A DNA stretch of 26,190 nt, taken from assembly GCA_934615635.1 (NCBI GenBank), contig CAKTTT010000007.1:1-26190 (forward strand), given 5' to 3'. Under the pieces are notes generated by a model. That model saw only the letters and a list, made by a program, of their open reading frames with translations, made no database searches and was not told the origin of the DNA. Below are positions 7,161-14,127 of this stretch, one piece after another. Numbering within the stretch: position 1 is the stretch's first letter; each line of letters opens with the position of its first letter. This DNA comes from an uncultured Eubacteriales bacterium. GTDB lineage: Bacteria; Bacillota; Clostridia; Oscillospirales; Acutalibacteraceae. A program made the translations under genes and the position numbers.

Positions 7161-10100
7161 ATGGCAAGAAAGTTTAAAACCATGGATGGCAACAACGCCG
7201 CGGCGCATGTATCCTATGCGTTCACCGACGTGGCGGCCATCTATCCCATCACCCCGTCGTCCGTGATGGCGGAGGTGACGGATGTCTGGTCCGCCGCTGG
7301 GCAGGAAAACCTGTTCGGCCGTCCCGTGAAGGTGGCGGAAATGCAGTCCGAGGCCGGCGCCGCCGGTGCGGTTCACGGCTCCATGCAGGCGGGCGCCCTC
7401 ACCACCACTTATACCGCTTCCCAGGGCCTGCTGCTGATGATCCCCAATATGTACAAGATGGCGGGCGAGCTGCTGCCCAATGTCATCCATGTTTCCGCCC
7501 GTGCCCTGGCGTCCCACGCCCTGTCCATTTTCGGCGATCATTCGGACGTGTACGCCTGCCGCCAGACCGGCTATGCCATGCTGTGCTCCTCCAGCGTGCA
7601 GGAGGTCATGGACCTGGGCGCCGTGGCCCATCTGTCCGCCATTAAGGGCCGGGTGCCCTTCCTCCATTTCTTCGACGGCTTCCGCACCTCCCACGAAATC
7701 CAGAAGATCCAGGTGTGGGATAAGGAAGACCTGGCCGAGATGCTGGATTGGGAGGCTGTGGATGCCTTCCGCGCCCGGGCGCTGAACCCCGAGCATCCGG
7801 TGCAGCGCGGCACCGCGCAGAACCCGGATATCTTCTTCCAGGCGCGCGAGGCCTGCAACACCTACTATGAGGCGGTCCCCGACGTGGTGGAAGCCTACAT
7901 GAACGAGGTCAACAAGCGCATCGGCTCCAACTATAAGCTGTTCAACTATTATGGTCCCCGGGATGCCAAGCGGGTCATCATCGCCATGGGCTCCGTCTGC
8001 GAGACCATCGAGGAAACCGTGGACCACATGAACGCCGCCGGCGACAAGGTGGGCCTGATTAAGGTCCGGCTTTACCGGCCCTTCTCTGCCAAGCACCTGA
8101 TCGCCGCCCTGCCGGCCGGCGTGGAGTGCATCTCCGTGCTGGACCGCACTAAGGAGCCCGGCTCTGTCGGCGAGCCGCTGTATCTGGATGTGGTGGCCGC
8201 CCTGAAGGGCAGCAAGTTCGAGAGCGTGCCCGTGTATACCGGCCGCTACGGCCTGGGCTCCAAGGACACCACCCCTGGCCAGGTTGTCGCCGTCTACCGC
8301 AACATGGAGGCGGGCCGTCCCAAGAAGCGGTTCACCATCGGCATCGAGGACGACGTGACCAAGCTGTCCCTGAAGGTCAAGGAGAACCTGGACACCACCC
8401 CCAAGGGTACCCGCTCCTGCAAATTCTGGGGCCTGGGTTCCGACGGCACCGTGGGCGCCAACAAAAACTCCATCAAGATCATCGGCGACCACACCGATAT
8501 GTATGCGCAGGGCTACTTCGCCTATGACTCCAAAAAGTCCGGCGGCGTCACCATCTCCCACCTGCGCTTTGGCAAGAAGCCCATCAAATCCACCTATTTC
8601 GTCAGCAAGGCGGATTTTGTGGCCTGCCACAACCCCTCTTATGTGGATAAGTACGATATGGTCAGCGACGTGAAGCCGGGCGGCATCTTCCTGCTCAACT
8701 GCTCCTGGAGCGCCGAGGAGCTGGAGGCGCATCTGCCCGCCGCCATGAAGAGGTATATCGCCAAGAACGACGTCAAGTTCTACACCATCGACGCCACCCA
8801 CCTGGCCAAGGGCCTGGGCCTGGGCAACCGGACCAACACCATTCTGCAGTCCGCTTTCTTCAAGCTGGCCAAGGTTATCCCCACCGAGGACGCCATCAAG
8901 TTCATGAAAGACGCGGCCACCAAGTCCTATTCCAAGAAGGGCGAGGCCATCGTCAAGATGAACCATGACGCCATTGAGTGCGGCGCCAAGGAAGTGAAGA
9001 AGGTCAAGGTTCCCAAGGAGTGGGCCAAGGCGGTGGACGGCGCCGTGAAGGAAGCCGAGATCACCGGCCGCCCGGAGATCAAAGGCTATATCGACAGCAT
9101 CCTGCAGCCGGTCAACGCGCAGCAGGGGGATAAGCTGCCCGTCTCCACCTTTGTCAAGGACGCGGACGGCACCGTGCCGCTGGGCAGCGCCGCTTATGAG
9201 AAGCGCGGCATCGCCGTGGACGTTCCCTGCTGGATTCCGGAAAACTGCATCCAGTGCAATTTCTGCTCCTACGTTTGTCCCCATGCGGTCATTCGTCCGG
9301 CGATCATGAACGAGGAAGAGGCCAAGAACGCTCCCGCGGGCATGAAGATGAAGCCGGCCACCGGCCTGCAGGGCTATCAGTTTGCCATAACCGTCTCCGC
9401 GCTGGACTGCACCGGCTGCGGCTCCTGCGTCAACGTCTGCCCCGGCATGAAGGGCAACAAGGCGCTGGAGATGAAGCCCCTGGAAACCCAGGAGGCGGAG
9501 GAAGAGAAGTTCCTCTACGGCTACAACCTGCCGGTGAAGCCGGAAGTGAACGAGAAGTTCAAGACCACCACCGTCAAAGGCAGCCAGTTCAAGCAGCCGC
9601 TGCTGGAGTTCTCCGGCGCCTGCGCGGGCTGCGGCGAAACCCCTTACGCCAAGCTGATCACCCAGCTCTTCGGCGACCGGATGTATATCGCCAACGCCAC
9701 CGGTTGCTCCTCCATCTGGGGCGGTTCCTCTCCCTCCACCCCCTACACGGTGAACAAGGACGGCCATGGTCCCGCCTGGGCCAACTCCCTGTTTGAGGAC
9801 AACGCGGAATACGGCTACGGCATGTTCTTGGGCGTCACCGCCCGTCGCAACCGCATGGCGGACATCATGAAGAAGTTCGCCGAGGCGGACCTGCCCGAGG
9901 AGTGGGGCCTGAAGGCCGCCGCCGCCGAGTGGCTGGAGGGCAAGGACGACGCCGAAAAATCCAAGGCCGCCGCCGCCAAGGTGGTGCCCGCCCTGGAGAA
10001 GGCTGTGGAGGCCTGCGGCTCCTGCGGCTGCGATTTCGACGGCCTGTATAAGGAAGCCCTGAAAAATAAGGATATGCTGGTGAAGAAATCCTTCTGGATG

Positions 10101-10736
10101 TTCGGCGGCGACGGCTGGGCCTATGATATCGGCTTCGGCGGCGTGGATCACGTTCTGGCTTCCGGCGAGGATGTCAACGTCATGGTGTTCGATACCGAGG
10201 TCTATTCCAACACCGGCGGCCAGGCTTCCAAGGCCACCCCTGTCGGCTCCGTGGCGCAGTTCGCCGCCGCCGGCAAGGCCGTGAAGAAGAAGGATCTGGG
10301 CGCCATCGCCATGAGCTACGGCTATGTTTATGTGGCGCAGGTCGCCATGGGCGCGGATATGAACCAGACTCTGAAGGCGATTCAGGAGGCGGAGGCCTAT
10401 CCGGGTCCCTCCCTGATCATCGCCTACGCCCCCTGCATCAACCACGGCATCAAGGGCGGTATGGGCATCTCCCAGACTGAGGAGAAAAAAGCGGTGGAGG
10501 CCGGCTACTGGCACACCTACCGGTTTGATCCCCGCAAGGAGGAGAACGCCTTCACCCTGGACAGCAAGGAGCCGACCACGTCCTATCGGGATTTCATCAT
10601 GGGCGAGGTCCGCTACAATTCCCTGACCCGGTCCTTCCCGGAGCGGGCGGAGAAGCTGTTCACCGAGGCGGAGCAGGGCGCCAAGGCCCGTTACGACCAT
10701 CTGCTGCGGCTGGGCGAGCTGTACAGCAAGAAATAA
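7161..10736 (+). CDS. nifJ: Pyruvate:ferredoxin (flavodoxin) oxidoreductase, single-chain form
   Basis: The 1191-residue enzyme oxidatively decarboxylates pyruvate with CoA to acetyl-CoA and CO2, reducing ferredoxin. It is the central catabolic step of fermenting anaerobes and acts in the cytoplasm as a homodimer. Visible landmarks, in order, are the pyruvate/thiamine domain start YPITPSSVMAE (about residues 28-38) and an 8Fe-ferredoxin domain with Cys696, 699, 702, 706 and Cys750, 753, 756, 760. After these come the proximal-cluster cysteines Cys821 and Cys824 (CAGCGE), Cys849 and Cys1092. The thiamine diphosphate and magnesium site is GGDGWAYDIGFGG (from 982), followed by the NTGGQ segment. 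Length and every cluster cysteine match the intact single-chain enzyme. AAAGGAGG (7145-7152) lies eight bases before the ATG. The gene is monocistronic, with divergent promoter region upstream and a strong terminator downstream. Codon use is extremely GC-biased at third positions, typical of high expression. Confidence 0.98.
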   Translation: MARKFKTMDGNNAAAHVSYAFTDVAAIYPITPSSVMAEVTDVWSAAGQENLFGRPVKVAEMQSEAGAAGAVHGSMQAGALTTTYTASQGLLLMIPNMYKMAGELLPNVIHVSARALASHALSIFGDHSDVYACRQTGYAMLCSSSVQEVMDLGAVAHLSAIKGRVPFLHFFDGFRTSHEIQKIQVWDKEDLAEMLDWEAVDAFRARALNPEHPVQRGTAQNPDIFFQAREACNTYYEAVPDVVEAYMNEVNKRIGSNYKLFNYYGPRDAKRVIIAMGSVCETIEETVDHMNAAGDKVGLIKVRLYRPFSAKHLIAALPAGVECISVLDRTKEPGSVGEPLYLDVVAALKGSKFESVPVYTGRYGLGSKDTTPGQVVAVYRNMEAGRPKKRFTIGIEDDVTKLSLKVKENLDTTPKGTRSCKFWGLGSDGTVGANKNSIKIIGDHTDMYAQGYFAYDSKKSGGVTISHLRFGKKPIKSTYFVSKADFVACHNPSYVDKYDMVSDVKPGGIFLLNCSWSAEELEAHLPAAMKRYIAKNDVKFYTIDATHLAKGLGLGNRTNTILQSAFFKLAKVIPTEDAIKFMKDAATKSYSKKGEAIVKMNHDAIECGAKEVKKVKVPKEWAKAVDGAVKEAEITGRPEIKGYIDSILQPVNAQQGDKLPVSTFVKDADGTVPLGSAAYEKRGIAVDVPCWIPENCIQCNFCSYVCPHAVIRPAIMNEEEAKNAPAGMKMKPATGLQGYQFAITVSALDCTGCGSCVNVCPGMKGNKALEMKPLETQEAEEEKFLYGYNLPVKPEVNEKFKTTTVKGSQFKQPLLEFSGACAGCGETPYAKLITQLFGDRMYIANATGCSSIWGGSSPSTPYTVNKDGHGPAWANSLFEDNAEYGYGMFLGVTARRNRMADIMKKFAEADLPEEWGLKAAAAEWLEGKDDAEKSKAAAAKVVPALEKAVEACGSCGCDFDGLYKEALKNKDMLVKKSFWMFGGDGWAYDIGFGGVDHVLASGEDVNVMVFDTEVYSNTGGQASKATPVGSVAQFAAAGKAVKKKDLGAIAMSYGYVYVAQVAMGADMNQTLKAIQEAEAYPGPSLIIAYAPCINHGIKGGMGISQTEEKKAVEAGYWHTYRFDPRKEENAFTLDSKEPTTSYRDFIMGEVRYNSLTRSFPERAEKLFTEAEQGAKARYDHLLRLGELYSKK

Positions 10737-10751
10737 ATTTACCGGATAAAA

Positions 10752-10790
10752 AAGATAGGGGAGGCCACCGCAGGTGGCCTCCCCTATCTT
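10752..10790 (+). terminator. Intrinsic terminator of nifJ
   Basis: A perfect 18-bp stem pairs AAGATAGGGGAGGCCACC (10752-10769) with its complement at 10773-10790 around a three-base loop, starting 16 bases after the stop codon. The tail (AATTGT) is poor in T, so arrest relies on stem strength. It may also protect the 3' end of the message. Confidence 0.85.
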
Positions 10791-10800
10791 AATTGTCGCC

Positions 10801-10825
10801 GAACCCCCCGGCTATACCGGGGTTC
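10801..10825 (+). repeat. Short hairpin with CCGGCTATACCGG core
   Basis: GAACC and GGTTC flank the core CCGGCTATACCGG (10808-10820), making a second hairpin ten bases after the nifJ terminator. A near-identical core CCGGCTGTGCCGG occurs after the serS terminator, and a looser CCGGCTGCATGGCCGG directly follows the dnaX stop codon (14031-14046). It may be one copy of a small dispersed hairpin. Confidence 0.45.
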
Positions 10826-11161
10826 CGGGAAAACTTTAGCGATCCGCGAAAAGAGAAGGAATGGGCGGCGGGCAAAAAGGGAAAAGGGAGAGGGAAGCCG
10901 ATCGGGTCAGCCAATGGGAAGGCGGAGATGCGGCGCAGCGGAGTCGGGCGGTCCCCTTTCCTTTGGAAAAGGCGGAGAAAATAGTGGTGGATTGGGTGGA
11001 GAGAAAGGAAGGGGAGGAGTGTCGCGCGGCAAATGAGGGTGGCTTTACGCGCCCTTAGATGTCGCCGCCGTCAAAGCCTCGCCGGCGATTTCTGCACAGT
11101 CGCCGGCTCTGCCGGTGGATACGTATCATATCGATTCCCCGCCGAAACTGAAAAACGGCAT
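10826..11161. other. Gene-free spacer, purine-rich on the plus strand
   Basis: No protein-like reading frame or RNA gene is recognisable between nifJ and the convergent cold-shock gene. Much of 10848-11037 is GA-rich on the plus strand (runs such as GGGAAAAGGGAGAGGGAAG and GAGAAAGGAAGGGGAGGAG). The rest is plain GC-rich sequence. It may be decayed sequence. Confidence 0.5.
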
Positions 11162-11187
11162 GAAAAAGCCGCCCCGGAAGGGGCGGC
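11162..11187 (-). terminator. Intrinsic terminator of the cold-shock gene
   Basis: On the minus strand GCCGCCCC (11187-11180) and GGGGCGGC (11175-11168) form an eight-bp GC stem with a four-base loop, followed by TTTTTCA. It lies 22 bases after the stop codon of the csp gene. Confidence 0.9.
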
Positions 11188-11209
11188 GGTCCGAAGCGAT
11201 GGGCAGTGG

Positions 11210-11422
11210 TCAGGCTACCCGCACGTTGATGGCGCGCAGCTTGCTGGCGTTTTTGGGGTCGGCTTCCGTGTCGAAGCGCACATGCTGACCCTCCGCCAGA
11301 TTTTTGAAGCCGTCTCCCAGGATGGCGGAGAAGTGGACGAACACGTCGCCGCTGCCGTCGTCGTTGGAGATGAACCCAAATCCCTTTGCCTCATTGAACC
11401 ATTTTACCGTACCGTTTTGCAT
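11210..11422 (-). CDS. CspA-family cold-shock protein (nucleic-acid chaperone)
   Basis: The 70-residue product is one cold-shock domain. It starts MQNGTVKWFNEAKGFGFIS, which carries RNP1 (KGFGFI), and continues with DVFVHFSAI (RNP2) and the conserved GQHVRF strand. Such proteins bind single-stranded RNA and DNA, melt RNA hairpins and can act as transcription antiterminators. I chose the ATG at 11422 because AGGAGG ends eight bases upstream of it; an in-frame ATG seven codons earlier (11443) lies upstream of that site and has no binding site of its own. The promoter at 11551-11579 gives a leader of about 120 bases that contains a full intrinsic terminator, so expression probably depends on read-through. 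The gene ends in its own terminator. Confidence 0.96.
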   Translation of the reverse strand: MQNGTVKWFNEAKGFGFISNDDGSGDVFVHFSAILGDGFKNLAEGQHVRFDTEADPKNASKLRAINVRVA

Positions 11423-11467
11423 ATACAGATCCTCCTGATACATAATGTTATTCCGAAATCGTACAAA

Positions 11468-11519
11468 TAAAAAACCACAGAGCCGAAGTCAAAATGAAAA
11501 TTGACTTACAGCCCTGTGG
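11468..11519 (-). terminator. Intrinsic terminator inside the cold-shock gene leader (putative attenuator)
   Basis: On the minus strand CCACAG (11519-11514) pairs with CTGTGG (11480-11475), GGCTG with CGGCT, and AAGTCAA (11507-11501) with TTGACTT (11492-11486). Together this is an 18-bp stem with one bulge and an eight-base loop, followed directly by TTTTTTATTTG. It lies between the only good promoter and the csp start codon, with about 45 bases left after the T run and no credible second promoter there. CspA-family proteins are known antiterminators in E. coli, so autoregulation is a reasonable inference. Confidence 0.75.
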
Positions 11520-11535
11520 AAATCAATCGATACAT
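11506..11535 (-). CDS. Possible nine-residue leader peptide upstream of the cold-shock gene
   Basis: A reading frame of ATG, eight codons and TAA would encode MYRLISTGL. Its stop codon falls inside the 5' arm of the leader terminator, so a ribosome stopping there would block hairpin formation. GAGG lies eight bases upstream of the ATG, but it overlaps the predicted transcription start, so the binding site may not be fully in the message. The sequence is clear; expression is only an inference. Confidence 0.25.
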   Translation of the reverse strand: MYRLISTGL

Positions 11536-11550
11536 TTAGAATACCTCTTC

Positions 11551-11579
11551 AGTATACGCGCTGGAGCGGAGAAAGTCAA
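11551..11579 (-). promoter_or_regulatory. Strong sigma-A promoter of the cold-shock gene
   Basis: On the minus strand TTGACT (11579-11574) and TATACT (11556-11551) are 17 bases apart. The start site should be near 11544, about 120 bases before the csp ATG. Confidence 0.8.
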
Positions 11580-11636
11580 GGAAAACTTTTCAGCCGGCCC
11601 GCGGGCGGGGCGCGGCCGCCCCTTGATCGGCGCATT

Positions 11637-11795
11637 TTAGTTGTCCATATCGAAAAAGCAGGCGAAAAGGACGAGGCCGAGCCCCAGGAAGGGAGAGAGG
11701 AGAGCGACCCATTCCAGAATTTTCAGGCTGGAGCAGGCGATTCCGAAAAGAATGACGGCGATGCCCAGGAGCATATACCGGAATCTGTTCTGCAA
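11637..11795 (-). CDS. Small two-helix membrane protein of unknown function
   Basis: I do not recognise this gene. From the TTG at 11795 it encodes about 52 residues, MQNRFRYM followed by two hydrophobic stretches (LLGIAVILFGIAC and WVALLSPFLGLGLVLFACFF) and an acidic end FDMDN. The positive N-terminus and short loop suggest a helical hairpin with both ends inside. GAGGGGG (11810-11804) is eight bases before the TTG and five before an in-frame GTG at 11798, so either may be the start. The reading frame stays open up to 12011, but the residues before the binding site look non-coding. A near-perfect promoter lies more than 200 bases upstream. No clear terminator follows; a six-bp hairpin GGGGCG-GCCG-CGCCCC lies shortly downstream without a T run. 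Confidence 0.5.
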   Translation of the reverse strand: MQNRFRYMLLGIAVILFGIACSSLKILEWVALLSPFLGLGLVLFACFFDMDN

Positions 11796-11798
11796 CAC

Positions 11799-12026
11799 GA
11801 ACACCCCCTCGCCATAAAGATTGCAGAGCCGGAAACTAGGACGCAAGTCCCGGGATGTTAAAATTGTCGGCCATTTCATTGATTTTGGAAGAATCACCGG
11901 ATAGGGATATCCTCCCGTTTGCCTGTTCCCGCAATGCGCATCGGCGCCGCTGTGTACCGTATCTTTTTCTGCGATTCCTTCAGATAAGATGATTCGAGTG
12001 AATATCAACAAAAACAGAAAGGTCTA
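11799..12026 (-). other. Long leader of the small membrane protein gene, no known riboswitch recognised
   Basis: About 230 bases would be transcribed before the likely start codon. Local dyads are visible (GGATATCC near 11909-11916, and GGGAC with GTCCT near 11839-11853), but I could not match a known riboswitch, T-box or 6S RNA. It could be a regulatory leader or a small RNA on its own. Confidence 0.35.
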
Positions 12027-12033
12027 TATCTTT

Positions 12034-12061
12034 ATTATAGGTCGATTTGATGTCTTGTCAA
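12034..12061 (-). promoter_or_regulatory. Near-consensus sigma-A promoter for the small membrane protein leader
   Basis: On the minus strand a perfect TTGACA (12061-12056) and a perfect TATAAT (12039-12034) are 16 bases apart. It is the best promoter match in the window and is divergent from the SRP RNA promoter 35 bases away. Confidence 0.85.
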
Positions 12062-12095
12062 TGGAAAGCGGAGAAAAATATCTCGGGAGAAAATC

Positions 12096-12124
12096 TTGCT
12101 TTTTGCGCAGGGATATTGTATACT
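12096..12124 (+). promoter_or_regulatory. Promoter of the SRP RNA gene
   Basis: TTGCTT (12096-12101) and TATACT (12119-12124) are 17 bases apart, placing the start near 12131, just before the first helix of the SRP RNA. Confidence 0.6.
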
Positions 12125-12130
12125 GAATGT

Positions 12131-12320
12131 CTGGGGAAATCCTACATTTGCCCCGTTTATGTAACGAGCGCCGCATGCTTTGGGGCATACGGGCGGGCGG
12201 GTCCTGTGCGACGGTGCGCCGTGAACCATGTCAGGCGGGGAACCGAGCAGCATTAAGCGGTTGCTACCGTGCGCCGCAGGTCACCTGTCCGTCCGTATGC
12301 CCGAGGGGATGCGGCGTCCT
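12131..12320 (+). ncRNA. ffs: Signal recognition particle RNA (4.5S / scRNA)
   Basis: The conserved Ffh-binding hairpin is clear: GTGAACCATGTCAGG (12221-12235), a GGAA tetraloop at 12239-12242 closed by CGG/CCG, then AGCAGCATTAAGC. The GG-CC closing pairs are flipped relative to the E. coli CC-GGAA-GG. Long flanking arms pair into a rod: GGGCATACGG (12183-12192) with CCGTATGCCC (12293-12302), and outside it CGCCGCAT (12169-12176) with ATGCGGCG (12309-12316). The 5' part has a hairpin GGGG...CCCC (12133-12154) followed by TGTAA (12160-12164), which fits the UGUNR motif of an Alu domain, so this may be the longer Firmicutes type. The RNA scaffolds Ffh in co-translational membrane targeting. Its place just upstream of dnaX matches Bacillus subtilis. 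The exact ends are uncertain and no terminator with a T run separates it from dnaX. Confidence 0.88.
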
Positions 12321-12342
12321 GTTTGAAGCGCGCTTTATCCGG

Positions 12343-12348
12343 TATAAT
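12343..12348 (+). promoter_or_regulatory. Possible -10 element for dnaX
   Basis: A perfect TATAAT lies 24 bases before the dnaX start codon. No good -35 is found at 16-18 bases; TTGAAG (12322-12327) is 15 bases upstream, slightly short. If it is used, the leader is very short, with the binding site almost at the 5' end. Confidence 0.35.
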
Positions 12349-12371
12349 GTGGAAGGAAAGGTGGGACAACC

Positions 12372-14030
12372 TTGTACCAGGTGCTTTATCGCAAGTGGCG
12401 GCCGCAGTCCTTTGCCGACGTTTACGGCCAGGATCAGGTGACCGCCGCCCTGAGGAACGAGCTGCGCACCGGACGGCTGGCCCACGCCTACCTGTTCACC
12501 GGCTCCCGGGGCACCGGCAAGACTACCTGCGCCAAGATTCTGGCCAAGGCGGTCAACTGCCTGCAGCCCAGGGAGGGGGATCCCTGCAACGAATGCGAGG
12601 TCTGCCGGGGGATCGACGCGGGCTCCATCATGGATGTGGTGGAAATCGACGCCGCCTCCAACAACGGCGTGGACAACATCCGGGATCTGCGGGAGGAGGT
12701 CAATTTCACCCCTTCCGTGGCGAAATACCGGGTTTATATCATCGACGAGGTGCACATGCTTTCCGCCGGCGCTTTCAACGCCCTGCTGAAAACCCTGGAG
12801 GAACCGCCGGCCCATGTGATCTTTATTTTGGCCACCACCGAGGTGCACAAGCTCCCCGCCACCATCCTGTCCCGCTGCCAGCGGTTCGATTTCGGGCGCA
12901 TCCAGCCCGGGGACATCGCGGCGCGACTCCGGCAGGTGGCGGAGGGGGAGGGCTTCTCCGTCACCGACGAGGCGGCCATGCTGCTGGCCCGGCTGGCGGA
13001 CGGCGCCCTGCGGGACGCCCTCTCCCTGCTGGATCAGTGCGCCGCCCGCTCCCGGGAGATCACCGCCGATGTGGTGGCGGAGGCCACCGGCATGGTGGGG
13101 CGGGATTATCTGCACGACATTGCCGCCGCGGTGCGGACGGAGAACGGCGGCGCAGGACTTCTGCTCATCGACCGGCTGTACAACGCCTCCAAGGATATGG
13201 AGCGGCTGTGCGCCGAGCTGATCGAGTATTTCCGGGGGCTGATGATCGTCAAAAGCGTGGAGAAGCCGGACGACTTGATCGTGGCCCCTCCCGCGGAGAT
13301 AGCGCGGATGCGGGAGGAAGCGGCCGCCTTCTCCCTGCCCGCCATCCTCCACTGCATGGATGTGCTGCAGCAGTCGCTGGAACGGCTGCGGGGCGGCGTT
13401 TCCCGGCGTGTGGAGATGGAGATGGCCCTGCTCAAGCTCTGCACTCCCGAGCTGGACGTCAGCCCCGAAAGTATGCTGCGGCGGCTGAAATCGCTGGAGG
13501 ATGCAGTGCGTGCGGGACAGGCGGCGGGAGCCGTGTCCCCCGCCCCCGCCGTTCCGGCTGGAAGGGAGGCTTTTCCGCCTCCCCCGGCGGCCGACGAGCC
13601 GCCTCCGCCCTGGGAGGAAGCCCCCCCTGCTCCCTCAACCGCTTCAGTGTCCGGCCCGCAGCCGGCTCCCGTTCGGGAACCGCCGGGGGAGGAAGCCGGG
13701 GCCGAGCAGCCTATGGAGCGGTGGAACGACGTGCTGGACGGCCTTTCCGCCTCCTGTCCCCCCCTCTATGGGGTGCTGCTGGGGTCCACAGCGGCGATGC
13801 GGGGGGATCTGGTGCTGATCAGCGCACCCAACGATATGTTCCGCGCCCTGGTGACCCGGGATGGCAACAAGGCGGCGCTGACGGCGGCCATCCGGGCGGT
13901 AACCGGACGTCCCTGCCGCATCGGCATACGCAAGACGGCTCCCTCGCCGGCCAAGGAGGAGGACGATCCCCTGGCCGCCTTTATCCGCAGCAGCCGGGAG
14001 CTGGGGGTGGATATAACGGTTAAGGATTGA
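12372..14030 (+). CDS. dnaX: DNA polymerase III subunit gamma/tau (clamp loader)
   Basis: The 552-residue ATPase drives loading of the sliding clamp in the replisome. It starts MYQVLYRKWRPQSF and has a Walker A box GSRGTGKT (44-51) and zinc-module cysteines Cys63, 72, 75 and 78 (CNECEVC). EIDAASNNGVD, the Walker B box DEVH (125-128) and the AAA+ sensor/arginine-finger SRC motif (167-169) follow. A proline-rich linker (about 390-440) leads to a tau-type C-terminal domain. Translation starts at TTG (12372), supported by AAAGGTGG seven bases upstream and by the family N-terminus. A second reading frame stays open through the whole gene because of GC bias, but no A-AAA-AAG slippery site was seen, so a gamma form by frameshift is not supported. 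It is first in dnaX-ybaB-recR-serS and lies behind the SRP RNA. Confidence 0.97.
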   Translation: MYQVLYRKWRPQSFADVYGQDQVTAALRNELRTGRLAHAYLFTGSRGTGKTTCAKILAKAVNCLQPREGDPCNECEVCRGIDAGSIMDVVEIDAASNNGVDNIRDLREEVNFTPSVAKYRVYIIDEVHMLSAGAFNALLKTLEEPPAHVIFILATTEVHKLPATILSRCQRFDFGRIQPGDIAARLRQVAEGEGFSVTDEAAMLLARLADGALRDALSLLDQCAARSREITADVVAEATGMVGRDYLHDIAAAVRTENGGAGLLLIDRLYNASKDMERLCAELIEYFRGLMIVKSVEKPDDLIVAPPAEIARMREEAAAFSLPAILHCMDVLQQSLERLRGGVSRRVEMEMALLKLCTPELDVSPESMLRRLKSLEDAVRAGQAAGAVSPAPAVPAGREAFPPPPAADEPPPPWEEAPPAPSTASVSGPQPAPVREPPGEEAGAEQPMERWNDVLDGLSASCPPLYGVLLGSTAAMRGDLVLISAPNDMFRALVTRDGNKAALTAAIRAVTGRPCRIGIRKTAPSPAKEEDDPLAAFIRSSRELGVDITVKD

Positions 14031-14076
14031 CCGGCTGCATGGCCGGCTCAATAGACGAAAATGGCCGGAGCGCCGT

Positions 14077-14104
14077 TTGAGATAGAGCGATAGGCAGAGA
14101 TACT
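14077..14104 (+). promoter_or_regulatory. Possible internal promoter before ybaB
   Basis: TTGAGA (14077-14082) and GATACT (14099-14104) are 16 bases apart in the 97-base gap between dnaX and ybaB. The match is moderate. Confidence 0.35.
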
Positions 14105-14127
14105 GAGGAAAGCGTGGTTGAAAAACA

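Noticed and set aside
7131..10700. A 1189-codon open frame antisense to nifJ
   Set aside because: It mirrors nifJ codon by codon. High GC at third positions in nifJ removes stop codons on the other strand; the predicted product is Gly/His/Leu-rich without any domain.
11831..11860. GGACGCAAGTCC resembling part of the cyclic-di-GMP-I (GEMM) riboswitch
   Set aside because: The other conserved arm with the GGGCAAACC segment and tetraloop docking is not found in the right order on that strand, and no gene follows in that direction.
12269..14023. A long frame overlapping dnaX on the same strand, possibly from programmed frameshifting
   Set aside because: No A-AAA-AAG or similar slippery heptamer with downstream stem was found in dnaX, and the alternative product is Gly/Arg/Pro-rich without a domain.
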